From the NCBI GenBank assembly GCA_025928155.1, contig JAICKC010000012.1, positions 1 to 48,411 on the forward strand: a DNA stretch of 48,411 nt, in the 5' to 3' direction. Below, piece after piece: positions 30,997 through 40,219 of the stretch (its first letter is position 1; every line of letters starts with the position of its first letter). The notes below the pieces were generated by a model. It was not told where the DNA came from. It worked only from the letters and a program-made list of their open reading frames with translations, and ran no database searches. The DNA comes from Candidatus Saccharimonadota bacterium. GTDB taxonomy: Bacteria; Patescibacteriota; Saccharimonadia; Saccharimonadales; UBA4665. Made by a program: the position numbers and the translations under genes.

Positions 30997-31758
30997 ATGA
31001 AACACATAATCGCCATAACCAATCAAAAGGGCGGGGTAGGCAAGACTACAACTGCCGTGAACCTGGCGGCGCAGCTGGCAGGTTCAGATCGGCGAGTGGT
31101 GTTGGTGGATATGGATCCGCAGGGTAATGCAACGAGTTCGCTCGGTATAGACAAGGAACGCTTAGACAAAACATTGTACGACGTGCTGGTTGGCGCCGCT
31201 CAGCCGGTGGATATAGTCTTGCCCACCAATGTGCATAACCTGTTTGTGCTGCCGGCCAATAGTTCGCTGGCTCAGGCCGAAGTTGACCTGGTGGGTATGG
31301 AGCGACGCGAATACAAACTGCGCGAAGTCTTGAGCCATGTAGATGCCGAGCTGGTGATAATTGACTGTCCGCCGGCGCTGGGGCTGCTGACGGTCAACGC
31401 ACTTACGGCTGCGAGCGACGTACTCATACCAGTGCAGGCCGAGTACTTTGCGCTGGAAGGTTTGGGCCAGCTGCTGAATACGGTGCAGCTCGTCAAGCAG
31501 GGCCTGAATCCATCGCTCGAAATTCTGGGCGTGGTGATTACCATGTTTAACAGACGAATATCCTTAAGCGAGCAGGTGAAGGCCGAGCTTACCCAGCATT
31601 TTGGCAGCAAGCTCTTCAAAGTAGTTGTACCTCGCAACGTGCGCCTTGCCGAAGCGCCAAGCTACGGCCGCACCATTTTTGAGCATGATAAATGGAGCAA
31701 AGGGGCGCGTGCCTACAAGCATTTGGGCGAGGAAGTTTCCAAACGTCTGAGTGTGTAA
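30997..31758 (+). CDS. parA: Chromosome partitioning ATPase ParA (Soj)
   Basis: 253 residues of the deviant Walker A family. KGGVGKTTTAVNLAAQLA is at about residues 10-27, VLVDMDPQGNATSSLG is the Walker A', and VIIDCPPALGLLTVNAL is Walker B. There is no N-terminal HTH, so it is the short chromosomal (Soj) type. It binds DNA non-specifically and moves ParB-bound origins. It is convergent with parB rather than in one operon, which is unusual. Upstream CGAGAGGGTC gives a weak ribosome-binding site. A chromosomal parAB pair often marks a region near the replication origin. Confidence 0.93.
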   Translation: MKHIIAITNQKGGVGKTTTAVNLAAQLAGSDRRVVLVDMDPQGNATSSLGIDKERLDKTLYDVLVGAAQPVDIVLPTNVHNLFVLPANSSLAQAEVDLVGMERREYKLREVLSHVDAELVIIDCPPALGLLTVNALTAASDVLIPVQAEYFALEGLGQLLNTVQLVKQGLNPSLEILGVVITMFNRRISLSEQVKAELTQHFGSKLFKVVVPRNVRLAEAPSYGRTIFEHDKWSKGARAYKHLGEEVSKRLSV

Positions 31759-31782
31759 ATACGTGACACCACATCTGTTATA

Positions 31783-31805
31783 ACTGAATACAATTTGTAT
31801 TCAGT
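31783..31805. repeat. 11-bp perfect inverted repeat between parA and parB
   Basis: ACTGAATACAA, T, TTGTATTCAGT. It sits in the 49-bp gap between the convergent stop codons. As RNA it could form a 9-bp stem with a 5-nt loop on either strand, so it may be a bidirectional terminator, though no T-run follows. It does not match the parS consensus TGTTTCACGTGAAACA. Confidence 0.7.
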
Positions 31806-31807
31806 CG

Positions 31808-32668
31808 TTAGTTTTCGAGCTGTGAAAGCAGGTCTGCGAGCTGCTCGTCGGAAGCAAATGCAATTTGCACTTGGCCACCGTGCGCGGTGCGATGGATGCG
31901 CACTTTGGTACCAAAGCGCTGACTTAGGCGTTCGGTATCGGGCGTGTCGCCGCTGACACGTTCCTGCGCCTGGGCGGCTTCTTTGACGCCGGCCTTGAGA
32001 GAGCTCACATAGCGCTCAGTTTGGCGTACCGACCAGCCGTTTTGCACAATAAGTCCCAGTAGTTCGGCTTGAGCCTCCGGCGAGTCTTTGAGTGCCAGAA
32101 TCTGCCGGGCATGACCCTCGGTTATTTTATTGCTGGCGAGGGCTGCGCGGGCATCAACCGGTAATTGCAGCAAACGCACCGTGTTATGCACGGTCGTTTC
32201 GGCTTTGCCAAGACGTTTGCCAATTTCGGCGTAGCTAAGGTTGAACTGCTGGTGTAGGCGTTCGACGGATACGGCGGTTTCGAGCGGGCTTAAATCTACC
32301 CGCTGGACGTTTTCCAATATTGCTAGCTCGAGCTTTTCCTGCTGCTCGGCAGTGCGTACAACGGCAGGTACGGTTTTGAGCCCGGCCTTTTGGGCGGCTC
32401 GCCAGCGCCGCTCACCGGCTATGATGTGATAACCGCTACTCGTGGGAGCGACTACGAGGGGCTGCACAATCCCGTATTGCTTTATAGAATCGGCCAACTC
32501 GCCGAGCGCTACTTCGTCGAAAACGGTGCGCGGTTGCTCCGGGTTGGGCTCAAGCGAACCGACGGCCAGCTTGTGAATACGCTCGTTTTCGTCGGTCAGT
32601 AGGCCAGGGTCAAACGTCTGCGGTATCAGCGCGCCGAACCCTCTCCCTAAACCCGTCTGTTTTACCAT
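31808..32668 (-). CDS. parB: Chromosome partitioning protein ParB
   Basis: 286 residues. The N-terminus GLGRGFGALIP is a ParB signature and is expected to interact with ParA. The CTP-binding domain contains NPEQPRTVFDE and the GERRWRAAQKAG box. A helix-turn-helix follows (about 130-170, with YAEIGKRLGKAETTVHNTVR). A short C-terminal dimerisation domain ends in QLADLLSQLEN. ParB spreads from parS sites as a CTP-dependent clamp. TAAAAT at 32675-32680 lies 6 nt before the ATG, so the mRNA is likely leaderless. No parS was found in this window. Confidence 0.93.
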   Translation of the reverse strand: MVKQTGLGRGFGALIPQTFDPGLLTDENERIHKLAVGSLEPNPEQPRTVFDEVALGELADSIKQYGIVQPLVVAPTSSGYHIIAGERRWRAAQKAGLKTVPAVVRTAEQQEKLELAILENVQRVDLSPLETAVSVERLHQQFNLSYAEIGKRLGKAETTVHNTVRLLQLPVDARAALASNKITEGHARQILALKDSPEAQAELLGLIVQNGWSVRQTERYVSSLKAGVKEAAQAQERVSGDTPDTERLSQRFGTKVRIHRTAHGGQVQIAFASDEQLADLLSQLEN

Positions 32669-32674
32669 AGTTCT

Positions 32675-32680
32675 ATTTTA
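32675..32680 (-). promoter_or_regulatory. -10 box for leaderless parB transcript
   Basis: TAAAAT on the minus strand is followed by AGAACT and then the parB ATG at 32668, a 6-nt gap. Confidence 0.5.
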
Positions 32681-32697
32681 TATGTTTTGGCTACGTT

Positions 32698-33357
32698 TTA
32701 AAACTTAGCCGGTGTAGGATAGATGCGAAAAACGAGTTTACCGATGACTTGACTGGTCTTGATGGGGCCAAAGATACGGCTGTCCAGGCTGTCACCGCGG
32801 TTGTCACCGCACACGAATACCTGATCGCTGCCGATAGTGACGTCGAGGTTGTTGTCGGTCTCGGGTATCGCGCCATTGTCGCCGTATGGCAGCGTTTTGT
32901 CAGGGTTGAAGCCATTCGGGTGCGTTTGGTTATAGACGGTGATTGCGCCGTTCTTAATAACGATGTGGTCGCCCGGCAGACCGATGACGCGCTTAACTAA
33001 CTGCTTAGTGTCTTGTACATCGCCGTAGTTGCTGAGGCCTGATTCGGTAAGGATTACGATATCGCCGCGGTTCGGCACGTAGGCGTGGTCGGTAATACGA
33101 GCCAAGGTGCGTGGCAGCTTCCAGACGATGAGCCGGTCGTTGTTGTGCAAAGTGTTTTGCATACTTGGGCCGTCAACCTGGTAACTTTGGAATACGAACG
33201 CGGTCAGCAGTACGGCAATGATCGGCGCCAACAACAACACGCCGATGGTCGAGAAGGTACTGAGGATACGGTGATGGCGCGGACGCGTCGGGGTTGGCGG
33301 CGCGGTGGCTGAATAGTTTCCAGTGGGAGCGGACTGTGGTTGAGTGTCGTTATTCAC
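32698..33357 (-). CDS. lepB: Signal peptidase I
   Basis: 219 residues from GTG 33357. A Pro/Thr-rich cytoplasmic segment is followed by one membrane helix (FSTIGVLLLAPIIAVLLTAF). The catalytic Ser lies in VDGPSMQNTL, the Lys in VKRVIGLPGDHIV, and the box E motif in CGDNRGDSLDSR. It cleaves Sec signal peptides, such as the one on the giant surface protein. Longer starts exist at 33363 (ATG) and 33429. The -10 box TATAGT at 33365-33370, with -35 TTGTGA 16 bp upstream, leaves ATG 33363 upstream of the predicted transcription start, so GTG 33357 is preferred. The two residues at stake do not affect function. Confidence 0.93.
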   Translation of the reverse strand: MNNDTQPQSAPTGNYSATAPPTPTRPRHHRILSTFSTIGVLLLAPIIAVLLTAFVFQSYQVDGPSMQNTLHNNDRLIVWKLPRTLARITDHAYVPNRGDIVILTESGLSNYGDVQDTKQLVKRVIGLPGDHIVIKNGAITVYNQTHPNGFNPDKTLPYGDNGAIPETDNNLDVTIGSDQVFVCGDNRGDSLDSRIFGPIKTSQVIGKLVFRIYPTPAKF

Positions 33358-33364
33358 TGGCATT

Positions 33365-33392
33365 ACTATACGGTACCGCTGGGCTTTCACAA
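33365..33392 (-). promoter_or_regulatory. lepB promoter (leaderless)
   Basis: On the minus strand TTGTGA, 16-bp spacer, TATAGT (33365-33370). The GTG at 33357 lies 7 nt beyond the -10 box. Confidence 0.55.
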
Positions 33393-33452
33393 AGCAGCGT
33401 GGTGCGTTTGTTAGGTATACGTTCAGCAAAGTCGTACTCCTTGTCTACCGGG

Positions 33453-33481
33453 TTTACGCTTATGCTTTTTTAGACTATACT
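33453..33481 (+). promoter_or_regulatory. Promoter of the LCP-HtrA gene group
   Basis: TTTACG (33453-33458), 17-bp spacer, TATACT (33476-33481). The ATG is 17 nt past the -10 box, giving a leader of about 10 nt. Confidence 0.65.
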
Positions 33482-33498
33482 GACACCTGAAGCACCTT

Positions 33499-35097
33499 AT
33501 GGATATAGATGGCATCAAAAGGCCGGCTATTAGCCAGGTAAGACAAACACGCCCAAAAACGAAAATTCCACCGCACTTTAGTGGACGCAGTGTATCGTTA
33601 TCTGTTCAAGGCGCCCCAGAACCAGCAGTAGCTCCAGTCTTTCGGCCACCACAACCGAGCACGATTTTGCAAGCTCCTATGCCGGAACCGCGTGATTTTG
33701 AGCTGCCGGAATACCGCGCCGCAGAGCATCTGCAGCGTATTGTGCGCGGTCGCCGTAAGCTCAAGCGTCGCGTGCGGTGGAGTAAGAAAGGCCTGGTGCT
33801 GCGCGCCGCGGCAATGTGTTTTGTGCTGATGCTGACGCTCGGCGGGCTCCTGGCCTGGAACGGCTACGTCAAAATGCACAAGGTGTTCCGCGGTACGGCG
33901 ACGGTGGCGGCGCTGGCGCCCAAAACAATCAAACCGCAGCTGCTTAATGGCGAGGGTGACGGCCGGGTGAACATCTTGCTGCTCGGTATCGGCGGGCCGG
34001 GGCACGATGGACCGGATCTCACTGACACCATCATGCTGCTGAGTGTCGACCCGGTGAACAATACAGCAACGATGCTGAGCATTCCGCGCGATCTCTGGGT
34101 GCAGCAGCCCATCCCATACTTCGGCAAACAGCAGAAAGTAAACGCAGCTTACGAGAGCGGCAAGTACAGCTACCTTGGTCACAATGACAGCAGTAACGCA
34201 AATGCGGCGGCGGTGCAGGCCGGATTCACTAACCTTGATGCGGTTATTGAAAAGGTGACGGGCGTGACCATCAACTATCACATGCTGGTGAACTTCCAAG
34301 CGTTCCGGCAGGCCATCGACACGGTGGGCGGGGTGGAGGTGAATGTGCCGACCACTCTCGTAGATCCGACTATGGCGTGGGAAAATCACAATAACCCGAT
34401 ACTGGCAGCGGCAGGTGAGCAGCATATGGACGGCGTGCAGGCACTCCTGTACGCCCGCTCGCGCGAAACCAGCAGCGATTTTGCGCGCGGCCAACGGCAG
34501 CGTCAGATTCTGGTGGCGCTCAAGGATGAAGTGCTCACGGCGGGTACGCTCAGCAATCCGGCTAAGATAGATGCGCTCATGAATGCCTTCGGCGATAACG
34601 TGTATTCCGACCTCAGTACCCAAGGCGCTGAGCGGCTCTATAGCATCCTGAAACATATCGGCGATGGCAAAATTAGTTCTATTGGCCTGACTGACGAGCC
34701 TCATAAGCTGGTGCAGACGGACCGCGTCGGCAATATATCGGTCGACCGGCCGGTAGCCGGCTTCGACAACTACAAAGATATTCAAGCCTTCGTTCGCAGT
34801 CAGCTGCCCGACGGTTACATAGTAAAAGAGAACGCTCCTGTGACGGTAGTAGGAGAGACCGCTAACGGCGCAAGTATAACGGCGGAGTTGCTGAAGAGTT
34901 ATGGGTACAATGTTACGGCGACGCTGGCGGCTGGTCAGGTAGTAGATAAACTGACGCTCGTAGACCTCAGTGGCGCTACGGCGCCGTTCACGCTGCACTA
35001 CCTGCAAAACCGCTACGGCGTGAAGGCAGTGGATGAATCACCGGCGGGCGTTTCGGTGCCGTCAGGCAGTGCGAAGTTTGTTATAATAGAGCCTTAG
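33499..35097 (+). CDS. LytR-CpsA-Psr (LCP) family ligase
   Basis: 532 residues. Residues 1-95 are a basic, disordered cytoplasmic part. A membrane helix lies at about 100-120 (AAAMCFVLMLTLGGLLAWNG). The LCP catalytic domain follows: VNILLLGIGGPGHDGPD, then the MLSIPRDLWV motif with the conserved Arg and Asp, KVNAAY, and YARSRETSSDFARGQRQRQ with the conserved arginines. Residues ~440-532 look like a LytR_C domain. LCP enzymes transfer polyprenyl-phosphate-linked glycopolymers to peptidoglycan or proteins, which fits uppS (undecaprenyl carrier) in this window. The next gene starts 2 nt after the stop. Confidence 0.92.
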   Translation: MDIDGIKRPAISQVRQTRPKTKIPPHFSGRSVSLSVQGAPEPAVAPVFRPPQPSTILQAPMPEPRDFELPEYRAAEHLQRIVRGRRKLKRRVRWSKKGLVLRAAAMCFVLMLTLGGLLAWNGYVKMHKVFRGTATVAALAPKTIKPQLLNGEGDGRVNILLLGIGGPGHDGPDLTDTIMLLSVDPVNNTATMLSIPRDLWVQQPIPYFGKQQKVNAAYESGKYSYLGHNDSSNANAAAVQAGFTNLDAVIEKVTGVTINYHMLVNFQAFRQAIDTVGGVEVNVPTTLVDPTMAWENHNNPILAAAGEQHMDGVQALLYARSRETSSDFARGQRQRQILVALKDEVLTAGTLSNPAKIDALMNAFGDNVYSDLSTQGAERLYSILKHIGDGKISSIGLTDEPHKLVQTDRVGNISVDRPVAGFDNYKDIQAFVRSQLPDGYIVKENAPVTVVGETANGASITAELLKSYGYNVTATLAAGQVVDKLTLVDLSGATAPFTLHYLQNRYGVKAVDESPAGVSVPSGSAKFVIIEP

Positions 35098-35099
35098 AG

Positions 35100-35849
35100 A
35101 TGAGGCCCCTGATACAAAAATTCACGCCCAGCCGTGGTTTCGCCCACGCGTTCTATTTTGTGTATAATGCGCTACTGCCATTATTGGTGTTCTTGTTGGT
35201 GCGCATTGGTTTTGTCCAGTTGGCCTTAAGTCTTATCCTGTTAAGTAAATGGCGTATGTTAGCAGTGCGCCCTAGGTTCTGGTTGGCCAACATCCGTGCC
35301 AATGCCATCGACATGATTGTCGGCGTTTCGGTATTGGCCTTTATGACGGCTACCAACAGTGAAGCGTTCCAACTGCTGTGGGTAGTACTGTGGGCTGGCT
35401 GGCTGATTGGCATTAAGCCTAGGGCTGACACGTTGTGGGTGTCAGTGCAGGCTTTTCTGGGCTTTGCCATCGGCATGGTCGCGATGTTCTATACCTGGGA
35501 TCATGAACCGCTGTTTGTGCTGGTAGCGGCCGCTGCCGGTGTGTGCTTTTTCGGAGCGCATCACTTTTTTGACAGCTTTGATGAAAGCTATACGCGATTG
35601 TTGGCGTTGCTGTGGGCGTATTTTGGGGCGGCGCTGACGTGGGTGTTGGGTCACTGGCTGTTGTTTTACGGGCCAATAGCACAGCCGACGCTGCTGCTGA
35701 TAGCGCTGGCGCTCGGTATCGGTACCCTGTATTATCTCGACCACTTTGATAAATTGAGCCTGAATATCAGGCGTCAGGTGGTGTTTATAATGGTCGCGGT
35801 CGTGCTCGTTGTACTCGCGTTTTCTGATTGGGGCGACAAAATCGTATAA
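35100..35849 (+). CDS. Polytopic membrane protein of unknown function
   Basis: 249 residues with about eight or nine hydrophobic helices and short loops. Examples are LLVFLLVRIGFVQLALSLIL near the N-terminus and VVFIMVAVVLVVLAF at the C-terminus. A central HHFFDSFDESYTRLLAL segment holds most of the polar residues. No family was recognised. It is sandwiched 2 nt after the LCP ligase and 11 nt before HtrA, so it is co-transcribed with envelope genes. A role in cell-envelope assembly is only a guess from context. Confidence 0.75.
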   Translation: MRPLIQKFTPSRGFAHAFYFVYNALLPLLVFLLVRIGFVQLALSLILLSKWRMLAVRPRFWLANIRANAIDMIVGVSVLAFMTATNSEAFQLLWVVLWAGWLIGIKPRADTLWVSVQAFLGFAIGMVAMFYTWDHEPLFVLVAAAAGVCFFGAHHFFDSFDESYTRLLALLWAYFGAALTWVLGHWLLFYGPIAQPTLLLIALALGIGTLYYLDHFDKLSLNIRRQVVFIMVAVVLVVLAFSDWGDKIV

Positions 35850-35860
35850 GGGGAGGGGAT

Positions 35861-37228
35861 ATGGCAGATAGCGTGGATAAGCAGAGTGATGAGTGGGAAG
35901 CGCCCGCGCCGGGTACCGAGCAGGTGAAGCGGCTGGACCGGCTCAAGCCGACGCCGCTGGACCGTAACGATTCGACACTGCCGACGTCGGCTACATCGCA
36001 GAGCAAGCCTCGGTCTGTTGCTCCGCCTACGGTCATACCCGCAGTGCGTTTGCCTAAGATGGCAAGCACACTCGAGCGGGTCTTTATCGGCATATTGGTG
36101 CTGGCTATCGGCTTTGGTGGCGGTTGGCTGGGCGCGGCCGCGCATCACGATAACGGTACTACCAACATCACCGAAAACAAGGTACAGCTAAAGGGCGTAG
36201 CTACTATTATTAGCGATATCGCCAAGAACGTCGGGCAGAGCGTGGTGTCGGTAAATGTTACCAGCCAAGCGGCCTCGAGCACCAATCCGTACAATTACTT
36301 CCTTGGCGGCGGATCGAATGGGGGCGCCCAGACACAACAGGACGCCGGTACGGGTATGATACTCACCAGTGACGGCCTGATAATGACCAACCGCCACGTA
36401 ATTCCCACTGGCACGACTAAGGTCAGCGTTACGCTCAGCGACGGCACAGTATACGACAATGTAAAAGTAGTTGGACGCACCGCCGACAGCAGTAGCCTGG
36501 ACGTGGCGTTCCTAAAAATCCAAGACACGCAGGGCAAAAAACTGGTGCCGGTGCGGCTTGGTGACAGTAGCAAGGTGAATGTTGGTGACCAGGTGGTGGC
36601 TATCGGCAACGCGCTTGGGCAATTCCAAAACACCGTGACGAGTGGCATCATCAGCGGCTTCGGACGTAGTGTACAGGCTGGCGCAGAAGACGGCTCTTCG
36701 AGTGAAAACCTGGACGGTTTGTTCCAGACCGATGCTGCCATTAACCCGGGTAACTCGGGCGGTCCGCTCGTGAATCTCGACGGTGAAGTGATTGGCATGA
36801 ATACAGCGGTGGCGAGCGACAGTCAGAACATCGGCTTCGCAATCCCCATTAACGACTTATCCGGGTTAATAACAAGCGTCGAGAAGACCGGCCAGCTGCA
36901 GCAGCCGTATGTAGGCGTGTTGTATGTGCCCATTACAAGTGACTTGGTGAGTCAGTATAACCTCAAGGCTGACCAGGGCGCATACGTGCCGACGGTAGAG
37001 CAGAATGGTGGCCAGGACACGGTCGTGAGCGGCAGTCCGGCCGACAAGGCGGGCATTAAGCCCGGCGATATCATTACCAAGGTGGATGGTGTGGCGATAA
37101 CCCAGAATACTAGCATTACCTCGGTAATAGATAAGCACCAGGTGGGTGATAAGATTCCGCTGACGGTGGTACGTGGCGATAAGACGCTCACTATAAATGT
37201 GACGCTCGGCGCAGCCCCCAATAGTTAG
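35861..37228 (+). CDS. HtrA/DegP-like serine protease with PDZ domain
   Basis: 455 residues from ATG 35861, which follows GGGGAGGGG. A charged cytoplasmic segment, then one membrane helix (about 69-91, VFIGILVLAIGFGGGWLGAA), then a trypsin-like domain. The catalytic triad is His in MTNRHVIP, Asp in SSLDVAFLKI and Ser in NPGNSGGPLV. A PDZ domain fills the last ~100 residues (GIKPGDIITKVDG). It acts outside the membrane in protein quality control. A start at 35828 inside the previous gene lacks a ribosome-binding site. It ends an LCP-membrane protein-HtrA operon, convergent with prmC. Confidence 0.93.
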   Translation: MADSVDKQSDEWEAPAPGTEQVKRLDRLKPTPLDRNDSTLPTSATSQSKPRSVAPPTVIPAVRLPKMASTLERVFIGILVLAIGFGGGWLGAAAHHDNGTTNITENKVQLKGVATIISDIAKNVGQSVVSVNVTSQAASSTNPYNYFLGGGSNGGAQTQQDAGTGMILTSDGLIMTNRHVIPTGTTKVSVTLSDGTVYDNVKVVGRTADSSSLDVAFLKIQDTQGKKLVPVRLGDSSKVNVGDQVVAIGNALGQFQNTVTSGIISGFGRSVQAGAEDGSSSENLDGLFQTDAAINPGNSGGPLVNLDGEVIGMNTAVASDSQNIGFAIPINDLSGLITSVEKTGQLQQPYVGVLYVPITSDLVSQYNLKADQGAYVPTVEQNGGQDTVVSGSPADKAGIKPGDIITKVDGVAITQNTSITSVIDKHQVGDKIPLTVVRGDKTLTINVTLGAAPNS

Positions 37229-37249
37229 ATACTAGGGGTCGGGTGTATT

Positions 37250-38086
37250 TTACGAGCGTTGGAAGAATTGGATGAAATCTTCGGTGCGCTGCAGGGCGTA
37301 ACCGGCGGTGTGAGCGATGGCAGCGAGGACTTCGTGCTGCGGCGGCAGGGCTTCCGTGAAAATATAAAATGGCTTAGCGCCCACACTAGTTGTTTGTTGG
37401 AACATTTCACGGTAGGAGTCGAGACCATCGATGCCGCCGAAGATAGCATGGCGCGGCTCGTGTGTGGCCGCGGTATTGATTTGGAAACTGTCCGGCACAT
37501 AAGGCAGATTGCAGAGCAGCACGCTGAAAGAGGAGTGGGTTTTGGGAAGAGGTTCCAACAGGTTGCCGTGCGCGAAAGTGACGTCGGCACCCAGCATTTT
37601 GGCATTCTGCCGAGCAGTGCGCAGGCAGTTCTCGTCAATATCGATGGCGACGACCTCGGCTTCGGGAAACTCCAGCTTAGCGGTAATAGCTAGCGCGCCT
37701 GAGCCGGTGCCAATATCGGCTATGGCCGCGCCGCCCATCTGTTGCCAATCATCGATAGCGACGCGACGCAGCAGCTCAATCATAATTTCGGTTTCGGGGC
37801 GGGGTACGAGAGTATGCTCATTGACCTTGAACTCGCGTCCATAAAATTCGGCATGGCCGCGAATGTAGGCCAGAGGCACATGCTGCTTTCGGCGATTTAG
37901 TTTAGTATCTAAGCTATTTTTTACTTTGGCGGATAGCTCAAATTCGGGATGCGCGAGCAGCCACGCCCGATTCTTGCCGGTCGCGTCTTCCAGCAGCACC
38001 AAACAATCCAGTCGTGCCGTGGCTATGTCAGCCGCTTCCAGCTTTTGCGTAGAATTCGACAGCCAACCATCAATCTGCATTAACAT
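37250..38086 (-). CDS. prmC: Release factor glutamine methyltransferase PrmC
   Basis: 278 residues. The N-terminal helical domain has YIRGHAEFYGREFKVNEHTL followed by PRPETE, a PrmC hallmark. The SAM-binding motif is IADIGTGSGALAITAK, and the catalytic NPPY motif reads NLPY (in VLLCNLPYVPDS). PrmC methylates the Gln of the GGQ motif in RF1 and RF2. Here it follows prfA, its substrate, with one kinase-like gene between, and overlaps that gene by 17 nt. The NLPY change removes the first Pro of the motif, though the Asn and Tyr that contact Gln remain. ATG 38080 is an alternative start. Confidence 0.9.
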   Translation of the reverse strand: MLMQIDGWLSNSTQKLEAADIATARLDCLVLLEDATGKNRAWLLAHPEFELSAKVKNSLDTKLNRRKQHVPLAYIRGHAEFYGREFKVNEHTLVPRPETEIMIELLRRVAIDDWQQMGGAAIADIGTGSGALAITAKLEFPEAEVVAIDIDENCLRTARQNAKMLGADVTFAHGNLLEPLPKTHSSFSVLLCNLPYVPDSFQINTAATHEPRHAIFGGIDGLDSYREMFQQTTSVGAKPFYIFTEALPPQHEVLAAIAHTAGYALQRTEDFIQFFQRS

Positions 38087-38588
38087 GTTCCAGGATGTTA
38101 TCTACGATTTTTTTGACGGATTGGTTGCCGTCAAGAATAATTGCGCCTTGCTTTGCCCACCATTTGTCACCGCCGGAATGGTCTTTTAAGATATCCGCCA
38201 GCTCGGCCGGATGTTTGCCGAAATCATTATTCGTGCGTGTCATAATGCGATGTTGTAATGTGTCCAGACTGGGGTGTGGCACAAAGACCTCATCGAAAAG
38301 CTGCAGGTTATCAGTCGTATTACTGGCGATGCCGCCGAAGAAGATAGGTCTCTTATCGGCACGGACTATCAGGCGCTTAATTACAGCCACATCCCAGTTC
38401 CAGGCGTAGCGGGTAAAATCGATAGGAGTTGGCGGGGATTTATCCAGTTTCTCGCCGGTCTTCAAGTCGTAGAAACTCGTCATACCGTTCTCGTCGGTTT
38501 CGTGAGCATTTAGCCCGCGCCTTTTGAGCTCATGTATGACGGTTGTCTTGCCGGCTCCCGGGGATCCGGTGATGAGGTAAGCGTGCAT
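38070..38588 (-). CDS. P-loop kinase-like protein
   Basis: 172 residues. It starts MHAYLITGSPGAGKTTVIHEL, a clear Walker A (GSPGAGKT). FFGGIASN and PHPSLDTLQHRIMTRTNN are consistent with a nucleotide-kinase-like AAA_18/AAA_33 fold with a LID-type Arg region. WDVAVIKRLI lies between. The substrate is unknown. It begins one nucleotide after the prfA stop and overlaps prmC, so it is embedded in the prfA-prmC operon; a link with translation termination is a contextual guess. A longer in-frame start at 38642 lies inside prfA and was not chosen. Confidence 0.8.
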   Translation of the reverse strand: MHAYLITGSPGAGKTTVIHELKRRGLNAHETDENGMTSFYDLKTGEKLDKSPPTPIDFTRYAWNWDVAVIKRLIVRADKRPIFFGGIASNTTDNLQLFDEVFVPHPSLDTLQHRIMTRTNNDFGKHPAELADILKDHSGGDKWWAKQGAIILDGNQSVKKIVDNILEHVNAD

Positions 38589-38589
38589 T

Positions 38590-39648
<1,059 letters not shown>

Positions 39649-39672
39649 AGGTCGGTTTGTTCTTCAGGCTTA

Positions 39673-39678
39673 ATTATA
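39673..39678 (-). promoter_or_regulatory. -10 box of the prfA operon
   Basis: TATAAT on the minus strand, 24 nt before the prfA ATG. It lies within the T-rich tail of the rpmE terminator. Confidence 0.5.
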
Positions 39679-39681
39679 TAT

Positions 39682-39718
39682 AAAAACCGCCCCGAAAAAG
39701 AATTCGCGGGCGGCTTTA
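39682..39718 (-). terminator. Terminator after rpmE
   Basis: On the minus strand AAGCCGCCC pairs with GGGGCGGTTT (loop about 14 nt), followed by T-rich TTTTTATATA. It is shared with the prfA promoter region. Confidence 0.8.
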
Positions 39719-39728
39719 AGTACCGTAG

Positions 39729-40076
39729 CTATTCAGCTTTGGCAGTTTTGCTGTCGGCAGATTTAGCGGCCTTGGCCTCAAGGCGGGACTTGGCCTTCTT
39801 GGCAGCGGCGATACGGGCGTCGCGAGCGGCCTGAGCGGCTTCAGCGCGGGCCTTGAACTTGTCGACGCGGCCTTCGATGTCGAGCACGCGCTCTTCACCG
39901 GTGTAAAATGGGTGACTGGAGCCGGTAATGTGGACCTTAACGAGCGGGTATTCGGCGCCGTCCAGCTTGATAGTCTCGCTGGTAGCAACGGTGCTGCGCG
40001 TGAGATAGGTCTGGCTGTTGTTTAGGTCCTGGAAGACGACCAAGCGGTAATTGTCCGGGTGTAGGTTCTTTTTCAT
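39729..40076 (-). CDS. rpmE: 50S ribosomal protein L31 (type B-like) with Ala/Lys tail
   Basis: 115 residues from ATG 40076. The L31 part (1-78) begins MKKNLHPDNYRLVVFQDLNN and includes VKVHITGSSHPFYTGEER, as in the zinc-free type B (RpmE2) form; the zinc cysteines are absent. The last ~37 residues are an Ala/Lys-rich charged extension beyond the usual ~80 residues. bL31 bridges the subunits at the central protuberance. AGAGGAAA precedes the ATG. It has its own promoter, divergent from rpsB. A longer start at 40160 lacks support. Confidence 0.92.
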   Translation of the reverse strand: MKKNLHPDNYRLVVFQDLNNSQTYLTRSTVATSETIKLDGAEYPLVKVHITGSSHPFYTGEERVLDIEGRVDKFKARAEAAQAARDARIAAAKKAKSRLEAKAAKSADSKTAKAE

Positions 40077-40172
40077 AGGATTATTTCCTCTTGCCCTAAA
40101 GTTAATTCCATATGTTGGCGGCCGGTTAGCAGCGGGCGAGCTGCAGTCGGTATATCCCAAACAGTTATCAAC

Positions 40173-40201
40173 ATTATACCACCTCTTGAACGGGCTGTCT
40201 A
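40173..40201 (-). promoter_or_regulatory. rpmE promoter (minus strand)
   Basis: On the minus strand TAGACA, 17-bp spacer, TATAAT (40173-40178). It overlaps the divergent rpsB promoter (40186-40214). The leader before rpmE is ~90 nt. Confidence 0.6.
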
Positions 40202-40214
40202 TATCTGTTAAAAT
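40186..40214 (+). promoter_or_regulatory. rpsB promoter
   Basis: TTGAAC (40186-40191), exact 17-bp spacer, TAAAAT (40209-40214). It faces away from the overlapping rpmE promoter. Confidence 0.7.
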
Positions 40215-40219
40215 AAGCG

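Noticed and set aside
31777-31806. parS site between parA and parB
   Set aside because: The dyad does not fit TGTTTCACGTGAAACA and no other parS-like 16-mer was noticed in the window.
33598-35007. Long open frame (469 codons) antisense to the LCP gene
   Set aside because: It is the mirror of a conserved LCP gene with all family motifs on the plus strand. The antisense product is rich in Arg and His without any domain, as expected from codon bias.
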